Under the pieces are notes generated by a model. That model did not search any database. It had not been told where the DNA came from and worked only from the letters and a program-made list of their open reading frames with translations. This document shows, piece by piece, positions 26,601-34,543 of a DNA stretch of 64,000 bases. How positions within the stretch are numbered: the stretch's first letter is position 1; each line of letters starts with the position of its first letter. Location: NCBI RefSeq assembly GCF_003121405.1, contig NZ_QBUY01000016.1, forward strand, positions 1 through 64,000. Reading direction: 5' to 3'. Position numbers and translations under genes: made by a program. The stretch is from Paraburkholderia sp. C35 (GTDB taxonomy: Bacteria > Pseudomonadota > Gammaproteobacteria > Burkholderiales > Burkholderiaceae).

Positions 26601-28016
26601 TCACGCTCCTATCAGGCTTTGGCCGCAGACGCGCACGATCTGCCCCGTCACGCCCGCCGAACCCGGATGCGCGAGCCACGCGATGGTCTGCGCGACGTCG
26701 GCGGGCTGGCCGCCCTGGCTCATCGAGTTCATGCGGCGGCCGGCTTCGCGCAAGGCGAGCGGCATTTTCGCTGTCATCTGTGTTTCGATGAAGCCGGGCG
26801 CGACGGCATTGATCGTGATGCGCCGTGCCGCCAGAAACGGCGCCATGCCTTGCACGCGGCCAATCACGCCCGCCTTCGACGCCGCGTAGTTGGTCTGCCC
26901 GAGATTGCCCGCGATGCCGCTGATCGACGACACGCAGACAATGCGGCCGCCGTCGCGCAGCGTGCCCGCTTCGAGCAGCGCGTCGTCGATGCGCTCCTGC
27001 GCCGACAGGTTGATGTCGATCACCGTGCGCCACGCGGCTTCCGTCATCTTCGCGATGGTTTTGTCTTTTGTGACACCCGCGTTGTGCACGACCACGTCGA
27101 CGCCCAGTTCGTCGAGCGCTGCCGCCAGTTGCGCGGGCGTTTCCGGTGCGGCGATGTCGAGCGCGAGCGCCGTGCCGCCGAGCTGGCGCATGGTGGCATC
27201 GAGGGCATCGGTGGCGGAGGGAATGTCGACGCCGATCACGTGCGCGCCCTGCGCGGCGAGCACGTTGGCGATGGCCGCCCCGATGCCGCGCGCCGCGCCC
27301 GTGACGACGGCGCGCTGGCCGGCGAGCGGCTGGGTCCAGTCGAAGTCCGCGGCAAACGCCGGATGCGCCGCGCCGATCCGCACGACCTGACCCGACACAT
27401 AAGCCGAACGCGGCGACAGAAAGAAGCGCAAGGTCGATTCGATGCCGCCTTCGCCGCCCGGCGCGACATAGATCAGATTTGCCGCAATGCCGCGCCGCGC
27501 CTCCTTGCCGAGCGAGCGCGTCACGCCTTCCAGCGCGCGTTGCGCTGCCCACTGACGCGGGTTCGTGCTGCTTTCGGGCGGACGGCCAAGCACGACGATG
27601 CGGCCGGATTTGTCGAGCGAGCGCAGCGCGTCGTGGAAAAACGCGTAGAGCGTGTCGAGCTGCGCGCTGTTGTCGATGCCGCTTGCATCGAACACCAGCG
27701 CTTTCACGCGCGCCTGCGATCCGGCGGCGGGATCGGTGGGTTCGAAGCGGCCCGTCATCAGCCCGTGGCGGTTCGCAAGCGGCACCCACAGCCCCGCGCT
27801 GGCATGCGCGACGCTCGTGATGCCGAGATGGGCAATCACCCCGGCGAGCGCGTCGAGCAGTTGCGGCGCCGGCCCCGCGCCGACGGCGGCGATGCCGTCG
27901 AATTCGGGTGCATCGGCGCGGTAGCGGCGCAGTACCTCGGGCTTCGGCAGTCCGAGCGAGCGCGCGACCCGCGCGCCCAGCGGCGAATTGACGAAGTTCA
28001 GGTAGGAATCGTTCAC
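26601..28016 (-). CDS. fabG: Two-domain 3-oxoacyl reductase/3-hydroxyacyl dehydrogenase (FabG4-like)
   Basis: The 471-residue protein is twice the normal SDR length. The first about 200 residues are a Rossmann-like flavodoxin-type domain (NFVNSPLGARVARSLGLPKP), and the C-terminal half is a full SDR with TGAARGIGAAIANVL, the NAG motif (VVVHNAGVTKDKT), and catalytic Ser-Tyr-Lys in VSSISG and YAASK. This is the layout of mycobacterial HMwFabG (FabG4). It would oxidise or reduce 3-hydroxyacyl/3-ketoacyl-CoA with NAD(H). GTG 28016 has AGGAGCC in front. Confidence 0.9.
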   Translation of the reverse strand: MNDSYLNFVNSPLGARVARSLGLPKPEVLRRYRADAPEFDGIAAVGAGPAPQLLDALAGVIAHLGITSVAHASAGLWVPLANRHGLMTGRFEPTDPAAGSQARVKALVFDASGIDNSAQLDTLYAFFHDALRSLDKSGRIVVLGRPPESSTNPRQWAAQRALEGVTRSLGKEARRGIAANLIYVAPGGEGGIESTLRFFLSPRSAYVSGQVVRIGAAHPAFAADFDWTQPLAGQRAVVTGAARGIGAAIANVLAAQGAHVIGVDIPSATDALDATMRQLGGTALALDIAAPETPAQLAAALDELGVDVVVHNAGVTKDKTIAKMTEAAWRTVIDINLSAQERIDDALLEAGTLRDGGRIVCVSSISGIAGNLGQTNYAASKAGVIGRVQGMAPFLAARRITINAVAPGFIETQMTAKMPLALREAGRRMNSMSQGGQPADVAQTIAWLAHPGSAGVTGQIVRVCGQSLIGA

Positions 28017-28136
28017 GTTATTGGCTCCTGGCCCGACGGACGTACGTCAGTGTGCACGGAGCGCATGACTTGCCGCAAGTTACGTCCCTTTTCCCGTGTC
28101 GGTTGATTTCGTCAGGTCGACGCGCTGCGGCTGGCG

Positions 28137-30635
28137 TCACGCGGCCAGTTCCATTGCCTTCTCGAGCGCTTCCTTGCGCCGTTGCAGGTCGGCGAGCAGG
28201 CCAAAATCGGCCGGGAAGTCGTCGACCTTCACGACCTCGGCGCCGTAGCGCGCGTAGGCATCGAGCACCTCACGCTCGTCTTCGTCGATCAGGCCAAGTT
28301 GCTGCGCCGCTTCATTCCATCTGGTCAGATCGGCGAGGCTTTGGGGAATCGGCTCGATGCGGCCATGCTTGATCGCTTCGCGCAGGCGCTTTTCCAGCTG
28401 GGTGACTTGCGGCGTCAGCGCAAACGCCAGTTCACCGTAGCCGATGGGATCGACGCCGACGTGCGGCACGTACGAATCGGCGAGCAGGCGGTCGCGCGTG
28501 TCGCCGGGTGTCTGCATCAGTTCGGCGATCGCGCTGCCGAGCGCGTCCGAGGGCACGCGATGCGGCAAGCCGAACGGAAACGCCAGCGCGCGCACGAGGG
28601 CCGCCGCGAGACGGTTCGGATAGTTGCGCAGCACGCCGTCGAGGGCCGTCTGTGCGCGATACAGCGCGTCTTCGACGCCCCATTGCACCAGCGGCAGATC
28701 GCTGGCGTGACGGCCTTCGTCTTCGAAACGCTTGAGCGTCGCGGAGATCAGATACAACTGCGACAGCACGTCGCCAAGCCGTGCCGAGATGCGTTCGCGC
28801 CGCTTCAGTTCCCCGCCGAGCACCAGCATCGATACGTCGGCGAGCAGCGCGAACACCGTCGAAAGCCGGGTGGCCGCGCGGTAGTAGCGCGCAAGCGGCG
28901 CATGGGCGCGCTGCGGCTTCGCGATCAGCAGGCCGCCCGTCACGCCGTGCACGACGCTGCGCACGGCATTCGACAGCGTGAAGCCGATGTGCCCGAAAAA
29001 GGCTTCGTCGAAATCACGCAGTGCCTTTTCGCGGTCCGGTTCGCGTGTCGCGGCCATTTCCTTGAGCACGTACGGATGGCAGCGGATCGCGCCCTGACCG
29101 AAGATGATCAGGCAGCGCGTGAGAATGTTCGCGCCTTCGACGGTGATCGAAATCGGCACCTGCTGGTAAGCGCGTGCAAGAAAATTCGACGGGCCCATGC
29201 AGATGCCTTTGCCCGCCACCACGTCCATGCCGTCGTCGATCACCTGGCGGTTGCGCTCGGTGATGTGGTACTTCGAGATCGCGGAAATCACGGACGGCTT
29301 TTCGCCGAGATCGACAGCATGCGCGGACAGGCGGCGCGCCGCGTCCATCACATAGAGGTTGCCGCCCATGCGCCCGAGCGCTTCCTGCACGCCCTCGAAC
29401 TTGCCGATGGCCGTGCGGAACTGCCGCCGCACAGCGGCATAGGCGCCGACGCCACGCACCGCGAGCTTCGACATCCCCACGTTCGACGACGGCAGCGAAA
29501 TCGCGCGGCCCGCCGCGAGACACTCCATCAGCATGCGCCAGCCGTTGCCGACCTGCGGGCGTCCGCCGATCACCCAGTCGAGTGGGATGAATACGTCCTT
29601 GCCGGAGTTCGGGCCGTTCTGGAACACGGCATTGAGCGGCCAGTGACGGCGGCCGATGTTGACGCCGGGGTGATCGGTCGGAATCAGCGCGCAGGTGATG
29701 CCCGGTTCGTCGTCGCTGCCGAGCAGATGGTCGGGGTCGAGCGCGCGGAACGCGAGGCCGAGCACCGTCGCGATCGGCCCGAGCGTGATGTAGCGCTTGC
29801 TCCACGTGACGCGAAAGCCGAGCATTTCGCGTCCTTCGAAACTGCCCTTGCAGACGATGCCGACATCGGGAATCGCCGCTGCATCCGAACCCGCGTACGG
29901 ACTCGTCAGCGCGAAGCAGGGGATATCGTCGCCGCGCGCGAGACGCGGCAGATAGTGGTTCTTCTGCGCGTCGGTGCCGTAGTGCAGCAGCAGTTCGGCC
30001 GGGCCGAGCGAGTTCGGCACCATCACCGAGACGGCGGCGGCCGAGCAGCGCGTGGCGAGCTTCATGATGACCTGCGAATGCGCGTACGCACCGAAGCCTT
30101 TGCCGCCGTACTGCTTCGGGATGATCATGCCGAGAAAGCCCTTGTCCTTGACGAACTGCCACGCTTGCGGCGACAGGTCTTGCCAGACGGCGGTGGTTTC
30201 CCAGTCGTTGGCGATGTCGCAGAGCTGCTCGCATTCGTTGTCGAGAAAGGCTTTTTCTTCGACGGTGAGCGTGGCCGGGCCATGGCCGAGCAGCGTGTCC
30301 CAGTGCGGGCGACCCGAGAACAGTTCGGCATCCCACCAGACCGTGCCCGCTTCGATGGCGTCGCGTTCGGTCGGCGACATGTCGGGCAAAATCTTGCGGA
30401 ACACGTCGAGCACGCGCGCGCTGATCCACGCGCGTCGCAACGGCTTGATGGCCAGCACGAGTGCGGGAGCGACCAGCGCGATCGCCAGCAGGATCGTCAG
30501 CACGGTGCCGGCCGCGTGTGTCGCGCAGGCCGCCGCGACCCATGCGACGAGGAAGGCGAGCCACCACGATGCCCGCGCCTGCATATAGACGAGCGCGCCG
30601 GCAGCGACGATCAGCGCAACGATGAACCAGCTCAT
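28137..30635 (-). CDS. fadE: Acyl-CoA dehydrogenase, FadE type
   Basis: The 832-residue protein has an N-terminal membrane segment (MSWFIVALIVAAGALVYMQA and a second hydrophobic helix), then the acyl-CoA dehydrogenase core (FVKDKGFLGMIIPKQYGGKG, LARGDDIPCFALTSPYAGSD, WSKRYITLGPIATVLGLAFR) and the long C-terminal DUF1974 domain of FadE. It does the first, FAD-dependent dehydrogenation of beta-oxidation and passes electrons to ETF. Its size fits E. coli FadE. AAGGAGG precedes the ATG. The TetR gene upstream is separate, with a hairpin between. Confidence 0.93.
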   Translation of the reverse strand: MSWFIVALIVAAGALVYMQARASWWLAFLVAWVAAACATHAAGTVLTILLAIALVAPALVLAIKPLRRAWISARVLDVFRKILPDMSPTERDAIEAGTVWWDAELFSGRPHWDTLLGHGPATLTVEEKAFLDNECEQLCDIANDWETTAVWQDLSPQAWQFVKDKGFLGMIIPKQYGGKGFGAYAHSQVIMKLATRCSAAAVSVMVPNSLGPAELLLHYGTDAQKNHYLPRLARGDDIPCFALTSPYAGSDAAAIPDVGIVCKGSFEGREMLGFRVTWSKRYITLGPIATVLGLAFRALDPDHLLGSDDEPGITCALIPTDHPGVNIGRRHWPLNAVFQNGPNSGKDVFIPLDWVIGGRPQVGNGWRMLMECLAAGRAISLPSSNVGMSKLAVRGVGAYAAVRRQFRTAIGKFEGVQEALGRMGGNLYVMDAARRLSAHAVDLGEKPSVISAISKYHITERNRQVIDDGMDVVAGKGICMGPSNFLARAYQQVPISITVEGANILTRCLIIFGQGAIRCHPYVLKEMAATREPDREKALRDFDEAFFGHIGFTLSNAVRSVVHGVTGGLLIAKPQRAHAPLARYYRAATRLSTVFALLADVSMLVLGGELKRRERISARLGDVLSQLYLISATLKRFEDEGRHASDLPLVQWGVEDALYRAQTALDGVLRNYPNRLAAALVRALAFPFGLPHRVPSDALGSAIAELMQTPGDTRDRLLADSYVPHVGVDPIGYGELAFALTPQVTQLEKRLREAIKHGRIEPIPQSLADLTRWNEAAQQLGLIDEDEREVLDAYARYGAEVVKVDDFPADFGLLADLQRRKEALEKAMELAA

Positions 30636-30857
30636 GGCGATTCCTCCTTGTTCTATTTCGTATGGGCGAGACCGTCCCGCGATGCGCGGCGGCTCGCCAT
30701 GTTTTCGTGTTGGGGTGAAGCCTGGCGGTGCGAGGTCCGCCATTGTCTGTTGCAGCCTGTGTGCCTGTCGGACCGAGGGACGCGTCTAATGCGAGTGTGC
30801 GCGCGATGCGGCCTGATGTGACGTGATGTTGCGTGACTTTATGCGTTGGCCGGCGGT

Positions 30858-30885
30858 GCTGGCGCCCGTGTGTGCGGGCGCCAGC
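30858..30885 (-). terminator. Terminator behind the TetR gene
   Basis: GCTGGCGCCCG (30858-30868) pairs perfectly with CGGGCGCCAGC (30875-30885) over a 6-base loop: an 11-bp stem. It lies 11 bases beyond the TetR stop on the minus strand. No U-tract is present. Confidence 0.6.
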
Positions 30886-30895
30886 GTCGGTCGCG

Positions 30896-31849
30896 TCAGT
30901 TGTGAGCGACGTAGTGCGAGCCGTAGTCACGCGCGTCGGCCTGACGGTCGCTGTGCACCGCCTGCGGGAACGGGCTGGCGGCGACGCGCTTGACGGCATC
31001 CGGCGGCGCGGTGAGTTGCGATGCCTGCGGCGCGGCCGGCTGGGCCTGCGTAGCAGATGTATCGGCCGTCTCGTCCGGTTGCGTTTCCGAGGCCGCTGCA
31101 CAGTTCGCCTGCGCGTCGCGCACGGCATCGCATGCGATGTCGGCGCTGCCGGCGTCGCCGAGCACCGACGCGAACACGGCAAGCTGGCTCGCATCCGGCA
31201 ACGGCGCCTTCAATGCCGACACGATCAAGGTCGCCAGCCGCGCGATCAGTTGCAGATCGTTCATCGACTTGCCCTGCGAGAACTCGGTGATCAGGCTGTC
31301 GGTTTCCGCGCCCGCCAGCACACCGGAGAGCGCGCCGATCGCGAAGTGCAGGCGCCAGCCGAGTTCTTCGCGCGGCAGATGCGGCAGTGCGCGCTGGAAC
31401 GCTTCGAAGAAGCGCTCGGCGACGGACGCATAGTGCGCGTTCAGGAAATCACGGATGAACGGCGACGGATCGGTGTACGCGCGGCCCAGCAGACGCAGGA
31501 ATGCCTTGCCCGCAATGCGCGTATCGCGCGACACGCGCAGCGCCGGAATGAACATCGCGCCCAGCACGTGCTCGCAGGTCAGGCGCGGTCCGAGCAACGC
31601 GTCGAAGCGGTCGAGCAGCTTGAGACGCTCCTGGTTCAGCAGGTCGAGGCGGCGCGACAGCATCGCGTGCATCAGCGCTTCCTTGCTGCCGAAGTGATAG
31701 TTGACGGCGGCCAGGTTGACCTCCGCTTTCGACGTGATCTGCCGCAGTGACATTGCTTCATAACCGCATTCGATGAAGAGCGTTTCGGCTGCATCGAGGA
31801 TGCGCGATTTGGTATCGCCGGATTGGCGGCTCGTCGTGCGAGTTGTCAT
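30896..31849 (-). CDS. psrA: PsrA-like TetR repressor of fatty-acid genes
   Basis: The 317-residue protein has an N-terminal TetR helix-turn-helix (TLFIECGYEAMSLRQITSKA, EVNLAAVNYHFGSKEAL) and a ligand domain (AGKAFLRLLGRAYTDPSPFI, WRLHFAIGALSGVLAG) that I recognise from Pseudomonas PsrA, a repressor relieved by long-chain fatty acids. It precedes the fad genes on the same strand. The last about 90 residues are an Ala/Gln/Thr/Pro-rich tail missing from PsrA (about 230 aa). GGGAGACATAAAC precedes the ATG; an 18-bp palindrome stands 44 bases upstream. Confidence 0.85.
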   Translation of the reverse strand: MTTRTTSRQSGDTKSRILDAAETLFIECGYEAMSLRQITSKAEVNLAAVNYHFGSKEALMHAMLSRRLDLLNQERLKLLDRFDALLGPRLTCEHVLGAMFIPALRVSRDTRIAGKAFLRLLGRAYTDPSPFIRDFLNAHYASVAERFFEAFQRALPHLPREELGWRLHFAIGALSGVLAGAETDSLITEFSQGKSMNDLQLIARLATLIVSALKAPLPDASQLAVFASVLGDAGSADIACDAVRDAQANCAAASETQPDETADTSATQAQPAAPQASQLTAPPDAVKRVAASPFPQAVHSDRQADARDYGSHYVAHN

Positions 31850-31892
31850 GTTTATGTCTCCCTACCGGCTCTCACCGGCCTAAAACAGTCGA

Positions 31893-31910
31893 TTCAAATT
31901 TAAATTTGAA
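31893..31910. promoter_or_regulatory. 18-bp operator-like palindrome upstream of TetR gene
   Basis: TTCAAATTTAAATTTGAA is a perfect inverted repeat, 44 bases upstream of the TetR ATG. It has the size and A+T-rich form of a TetR-family operator, suggesting autoregulation. I looked for the same palindrome upstream of the fadE, thiolase and ligase genes and did not see a full copy. Confidence 0.75.
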
Positions 31911-32023
31911 ACGTGCGTTCTTTTTTCAGGATAAGAAGATCGTCCTTGATCGGGCAAGAGGTGAGTGTCGATCAACTCCTCTAAAAGTCTCCGACCGCGC
32001 GTGCCCTCGCAAACGACGCGGAC

Positions 32024-32058
32024 AAAAAAGGCCGCTCCGGAATGAACCGGAGCGGCCT
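32024..32058 (-). terminator. Rho-independent terminator of the MFS gene
   Basis: AGGCCGCTCCGG (32029-32040 on the plus strand) and CCGGAGCGGCCT (32047-32058) form a perfect 12-bp stem with a 6-base loop, and the A run at 32024-32029 gives a U-tract on the minus strand. It is about 60 bases behind the MFS stop. Confidence 0.93.
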
Positions 32059-32120
32059 CGTATCTGCTGCATTTTTGGCCCGGGCGCAGCGCCCTTATGG
32101 TGTAGCTGTGGTGCGTGCGA

Positions 32121-33344
32121 TCAGTGTACCGTCGCCGCGACCTGTTCGGCAGATTGTGTCATATCTATGCCGCGCCGTTCACGGCTGAAAAGAATAAATA
32201 CGGCGATCACCACAGCGACGATGCCGATGACGGTCGCCATCACGGTCGCGTAGTCGTTGCCATGCGCCTCGGCGATGCCCGCCTGCAGCGGCCCGTTCAC
32301 CGATGCGATCAGGTTGCCGAGCTGATACACGAGACCGGGGAAGGTCGCGCGGATCTCGTCGGGCGAGATCTCGTTCAGATGCACGGGAATCACGCCCCAC
32401 GCGCCTTGCACGGAAATCTGCATCAGGAAGGCGCCGGCGGCGAGCATGACGGGCGTCGCCGAAAAGGCCCACAGCGGCAGCACGGGCAGGGCGATCAGCG
32501 CGGCGATGCAGATCGCGCGCTTGCGGCCGATCTTCTCCGACAGCGCGCCGAAGAACAGCCCGCCGCAGATCGCGCCGATGTTCAGCACGATGGTGATCCA
32601 CTGGACCGTGTGCGCATCATGGCCGTGCTGCACGCGCAGGAAGGTCGGATACAGATCTTGTGAACCGTGCGAGAAGAAATTGAACGCCGTCATCAGGATG
32701 ATCGCGTAGACGGAGAGCTTCCAGTTCTGCTTGAGCGTGGCGACGAGCCCGGGCCGCGTCTTCTTTTCGAGCGTCTGGAATGCCGGCGATTCGGGCACGT
32801 GCGCGCGGATATACAGCACCAGCAGCGCCGGCAGCACGCCGATGAAGAACATGCCGCGCCAGCCGATGTACTGGTAGAGCTGGCCGAACACGAGGCCGGC
32901 GAGCAGATAGCCGCTCGGATAACCCGCCTGCAGCAGGCCGGAGACGAAGCCGCGCGCCTTGGGCGGCACGGTTTCCATCGTCAGCGCGCCGCCGACGCCC
33001 CATTCGCCGCCCATCGCGATGCCGAACAGCGCGCGCAGTATCAGCAGCGTGGTGAGATTGGGGGAGAGACCGGAGAGCAGTTCCAGCAGCGAGAAGCACG
33101 CAATGTTTACCATCAGCGTGGGACGGCGGCCGAACTTGTCGGCGAGGTAGCCGAAGATGAGCGCGCCGACTGGCCGCATCATGAGGGTCAGCATGATGCC
33201 GAATGAAACCGATTTAATATCGGTGCCGAATTCGCTCGCGATGTCTTTCAGGACAAATACCATCAGAAAGAAATCGAATGCGTCGAGCGTCCAGCCTAAA
33301 TATGCCGCGATCGTGACGTTTCTTTGTTCCCGAGTCCAGCTCAT
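32121..33344 (-). CDS. MFS transporter (SHS/lactate-sialate type)
   Basis: The 407-residue protein has about 12 transmembrane helices. The N-terminus (YLGWTLDAFDFFLMVFVLKD) with GYLADKFGRRP (loop 2-3 motif) and the matching GALSEKIGRKRA in the second half are typical of major facilitator proton symporters. The DAFDFF form fits the SHS family that carries lactate, pyruvate or sialate, so a carboxylate substrate is likely but not proved. AGGAGAA stands before the ATG. It is alone, with a strong terminator. Confidence 0.82.
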   Translation of the reverse strand: MSWTREQRNVTIAAYLGWTLDAFDFFLMVFVLKDIASEFGTDIKSVSFGIMLTLMMRPVGALIFGYLADKFGRRPTLMVNIACFSLLELLSGLSPNLTTLLILRALFGIAMGGEWGVGGALTMETVPPKARGFVSGLLQAGYPSGYLLAGLVFGQLYQYIGWRGMFFIGVLPALLVLYIRAHVPESPAFQTLEKKTRPGLVATLKQNWKLSVYAIILMTAFNFFSHGSQDLYPTFLRVQHGHDAHTVQWITIVLNIGAICGGLFFGALSEKIGRKRAICIAALIALPVLPLWAFSATPVMLAAGAFLMQISVQGAWGVIPVHLNEISPDEIRATFPGLVYQLGNLIASVNGPLQAGIAEAHGNDYATVMATVIGIVAVVIAVFILFSRERRGIDMTQSAEQVAATVH

Positions 33345-33762
33345 TTCAATTGTTCTCCTGTCTCCGATGGATCGTGCTATGCACCAGCCTTTTTGCGTGG
33401 CTGAAACAGCGCACGCCGCACCCCGTCGCTCAAGGCTTTGCTGAGTGTACGCCGACGATTAAGCGGTTGCATGAAACAAGCGCACTTTGTCAGTGCTAAT
33501 CCCTAGATAATCGGTGGAGGGATCGGGTTTAATGTCTGGTTAATGTAATTAATGTAGTTATTCTGATTGGACGAAGTTTGTTATTCGTAATTATTGGGAA
33601 TGGTAATTGCTCGACACGTTAATTGTTCTTGTTCATCTCGGAAGCTGCGCAGAAATTGGGAGCGACGGAGGAAGGGCGTGCCAAAAGATAGCTTCCCTTG
33701 AAGCGCTGGCTCGAGCCGACGCGAGTGCTCTTGAAGCCAGTAGTGAAGTTGAACGCCAAAAA
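33345..33762. other. A+T-rich upstream region of the MFS gene
   Basis: No gene is supported. Around 33530-33555 the sequence TAATGT occurs three times at 9-11 base spacing in a stretch of strongly lowered G+C. This is the promoter side of the MFS gene on one flank and the end of tRNA-Leu copy 1 on the other. The open frames crossing into the tRNA are not genes. Confidence 0.4.
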
Positions 33763-33794
33763 CAAAAAACCCCGCACGCTTTCGCATTACGGGG
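33763..33794 (-). terminator. Terminator of tRNA-Leu copy 1
   Basis: CCCCG (33770-33774) and CGGGG (33790-33794) close a stem, with an A run at 33764-33769 that gives TTTTTT on the minus strand. It is 23 bases beyond the tRNA 3' end. Confidence 0.85.
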
Positions 33795-33816
33795 TGATCT
33801 GTTTAACTCGAGAGAG

Positions 33817-33903
33817 TGGTGCCCAGGAGAGGACTCGAACCTCCACGGTGTTGCCACCGCTAGGACCTGAACCTAGTGCGTCTACCAATTCCGCCACCTG
33901 GGC
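33817..33903 (-). tRNA. leuT: tRNA-Leu (CAG), copy 1
   Basis: The minus strand reads GCCCAGGTGGCGGAATTGGT at the 5' end and CCTGGGCACCA at the 3' end: 87 bases with encoded CCA. The anticodon arm is CTAGG-TTCAGGT-CCTAG, so the anticodon is CAG (leucine CUG codons), and the long variable arm CGGTGGCAACACCG is that of a leucine tRNA. The acceptor stem is fully Watson-Crick. In this G+C-rich genome CUG is likely the main leucine codon. Confidence 0.97.
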
Positions 33904-34093
33904 ACGTCTCAAGCTAGACCGCTATTTTAACGAGAAGATTCTGCGTGTCAATCGGTATTTCGAAAAACGCTTCATCTTTTCGTTCGGTTGTTCGCGCATC
34001 AAATGACTACACGATCCACCGTTACTGCAACTTCCTGTATCGCCACTCCGCACTATTGAAACCGGCGCGAAGAGCAGTGCTCTCACTACAATG

Positions 34094-34116
34094 AAAAACC
34101 GCCCGAAGGCGGCTTT
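34094..34116 (-). terminator. Terminator of tRNA-Leu copy 2
   Basis: On the minus strand AAAGCCGCC, TTCG loop, GGCGGTTTT: a compact stem with UUCG tetraloop and a U-tract. It is 12 bases beyond the tRNA 3' end. Confidence 0.9.
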
Positions 34117-34127
34117 CATTTGAATCT

Positions 34128-34214
34128 TGGTGCCCAAGAGAGGACTCGAACCTCCACGGTGTTGCCACCGCTAGGACCTGAACCTAGTGCGTCTACCAAT
34201 TCCGCCACCTGGGC
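34128..34214 (-). tRNA. leuT: tRNA-Leu (CAG), copy 2
   Basis: It is the same 87-base tRNA as the copy 224 bases downstream, with the same anticodon CAG and encoded CCA. The one difference I see is in the 3' acceptor strand: CTTGGGC in place of CCTGGGC, so the sixth pair becomes G-U. Each copy has its own terminator, so they may be independent units. Confidence 0.97.
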
Positions 34215-34336
34215 AAGGTGCGTTTGAAGCAGAGACCGAGATTATAGCGTGCTAAAGAAGCGTGTCAAGCGTTTCCCGAAAACATTCTGAAGACAATCGC
34301 AGCACGCGTGCACAGTCGCCGCACACCTCGCGCAAT

Positions 34337-34379
34337 CGCCCGCCAGGCGGCGCGTGGCGGGCGAGACGGGTGTTAGAAT
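34337..34379 (+). promoter_or_regulatory. Candidate rnr promoter with overlapping hairpin
   Basis: TGTTAGAAT at 34371-34379 is an extended -10 element (TG-n-TAGAAT) about 165 bases before the likely rnr start. A perfect 8-bp inverted repeat, CGCCCGCC (34337-34344) and GGCGGGCG (34356-34363), overlaps the -35 position. Confidence 0.4.
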
Positions 34380-34418
34380 CGCCGCAATAGCAGGCCGCAC
34401 GGTGGTCACGGTCAGCGA

Positions 34419-34484
34419 GCAGTCGCAGTCGAAGTTGCAGTCACGAACGCAGTTGCAGTGCAGGTTCAGCAGTGCAGGTTCAGC
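34419..34484 (+). repeat. GCAGT repeats in the rnr leader
   Basis: GCAGT occurs at 34419, 34425, 34437, 34449, 34455 and 34469. Within it AGTGCAGGTTCAGC is perfectly duplicated in tandem (34457-34470 and 34471-34484). It lies between the candidate promoter and the rnr start, so length changes there would alter the leader. Confidence 0.7.
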
Positions 34485-34543
34485 TAACGCAGCGTCATCT
34501 ATCCGCCGACGTCCACGCAACGAGAACAATCATCGACAAGCCC

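Noticed and set aside
28182..30821. Long plus-strand open frame opposite fadE
   Set aside because: Antisense shadow of a strongly conserved gene; Arg/His/Ala-rich translation without domains.
33607..34006. Short open frames across tRNA-Leu copy 1
   Set aside because: They run through the tRNA sequence, so they are not real proteins.
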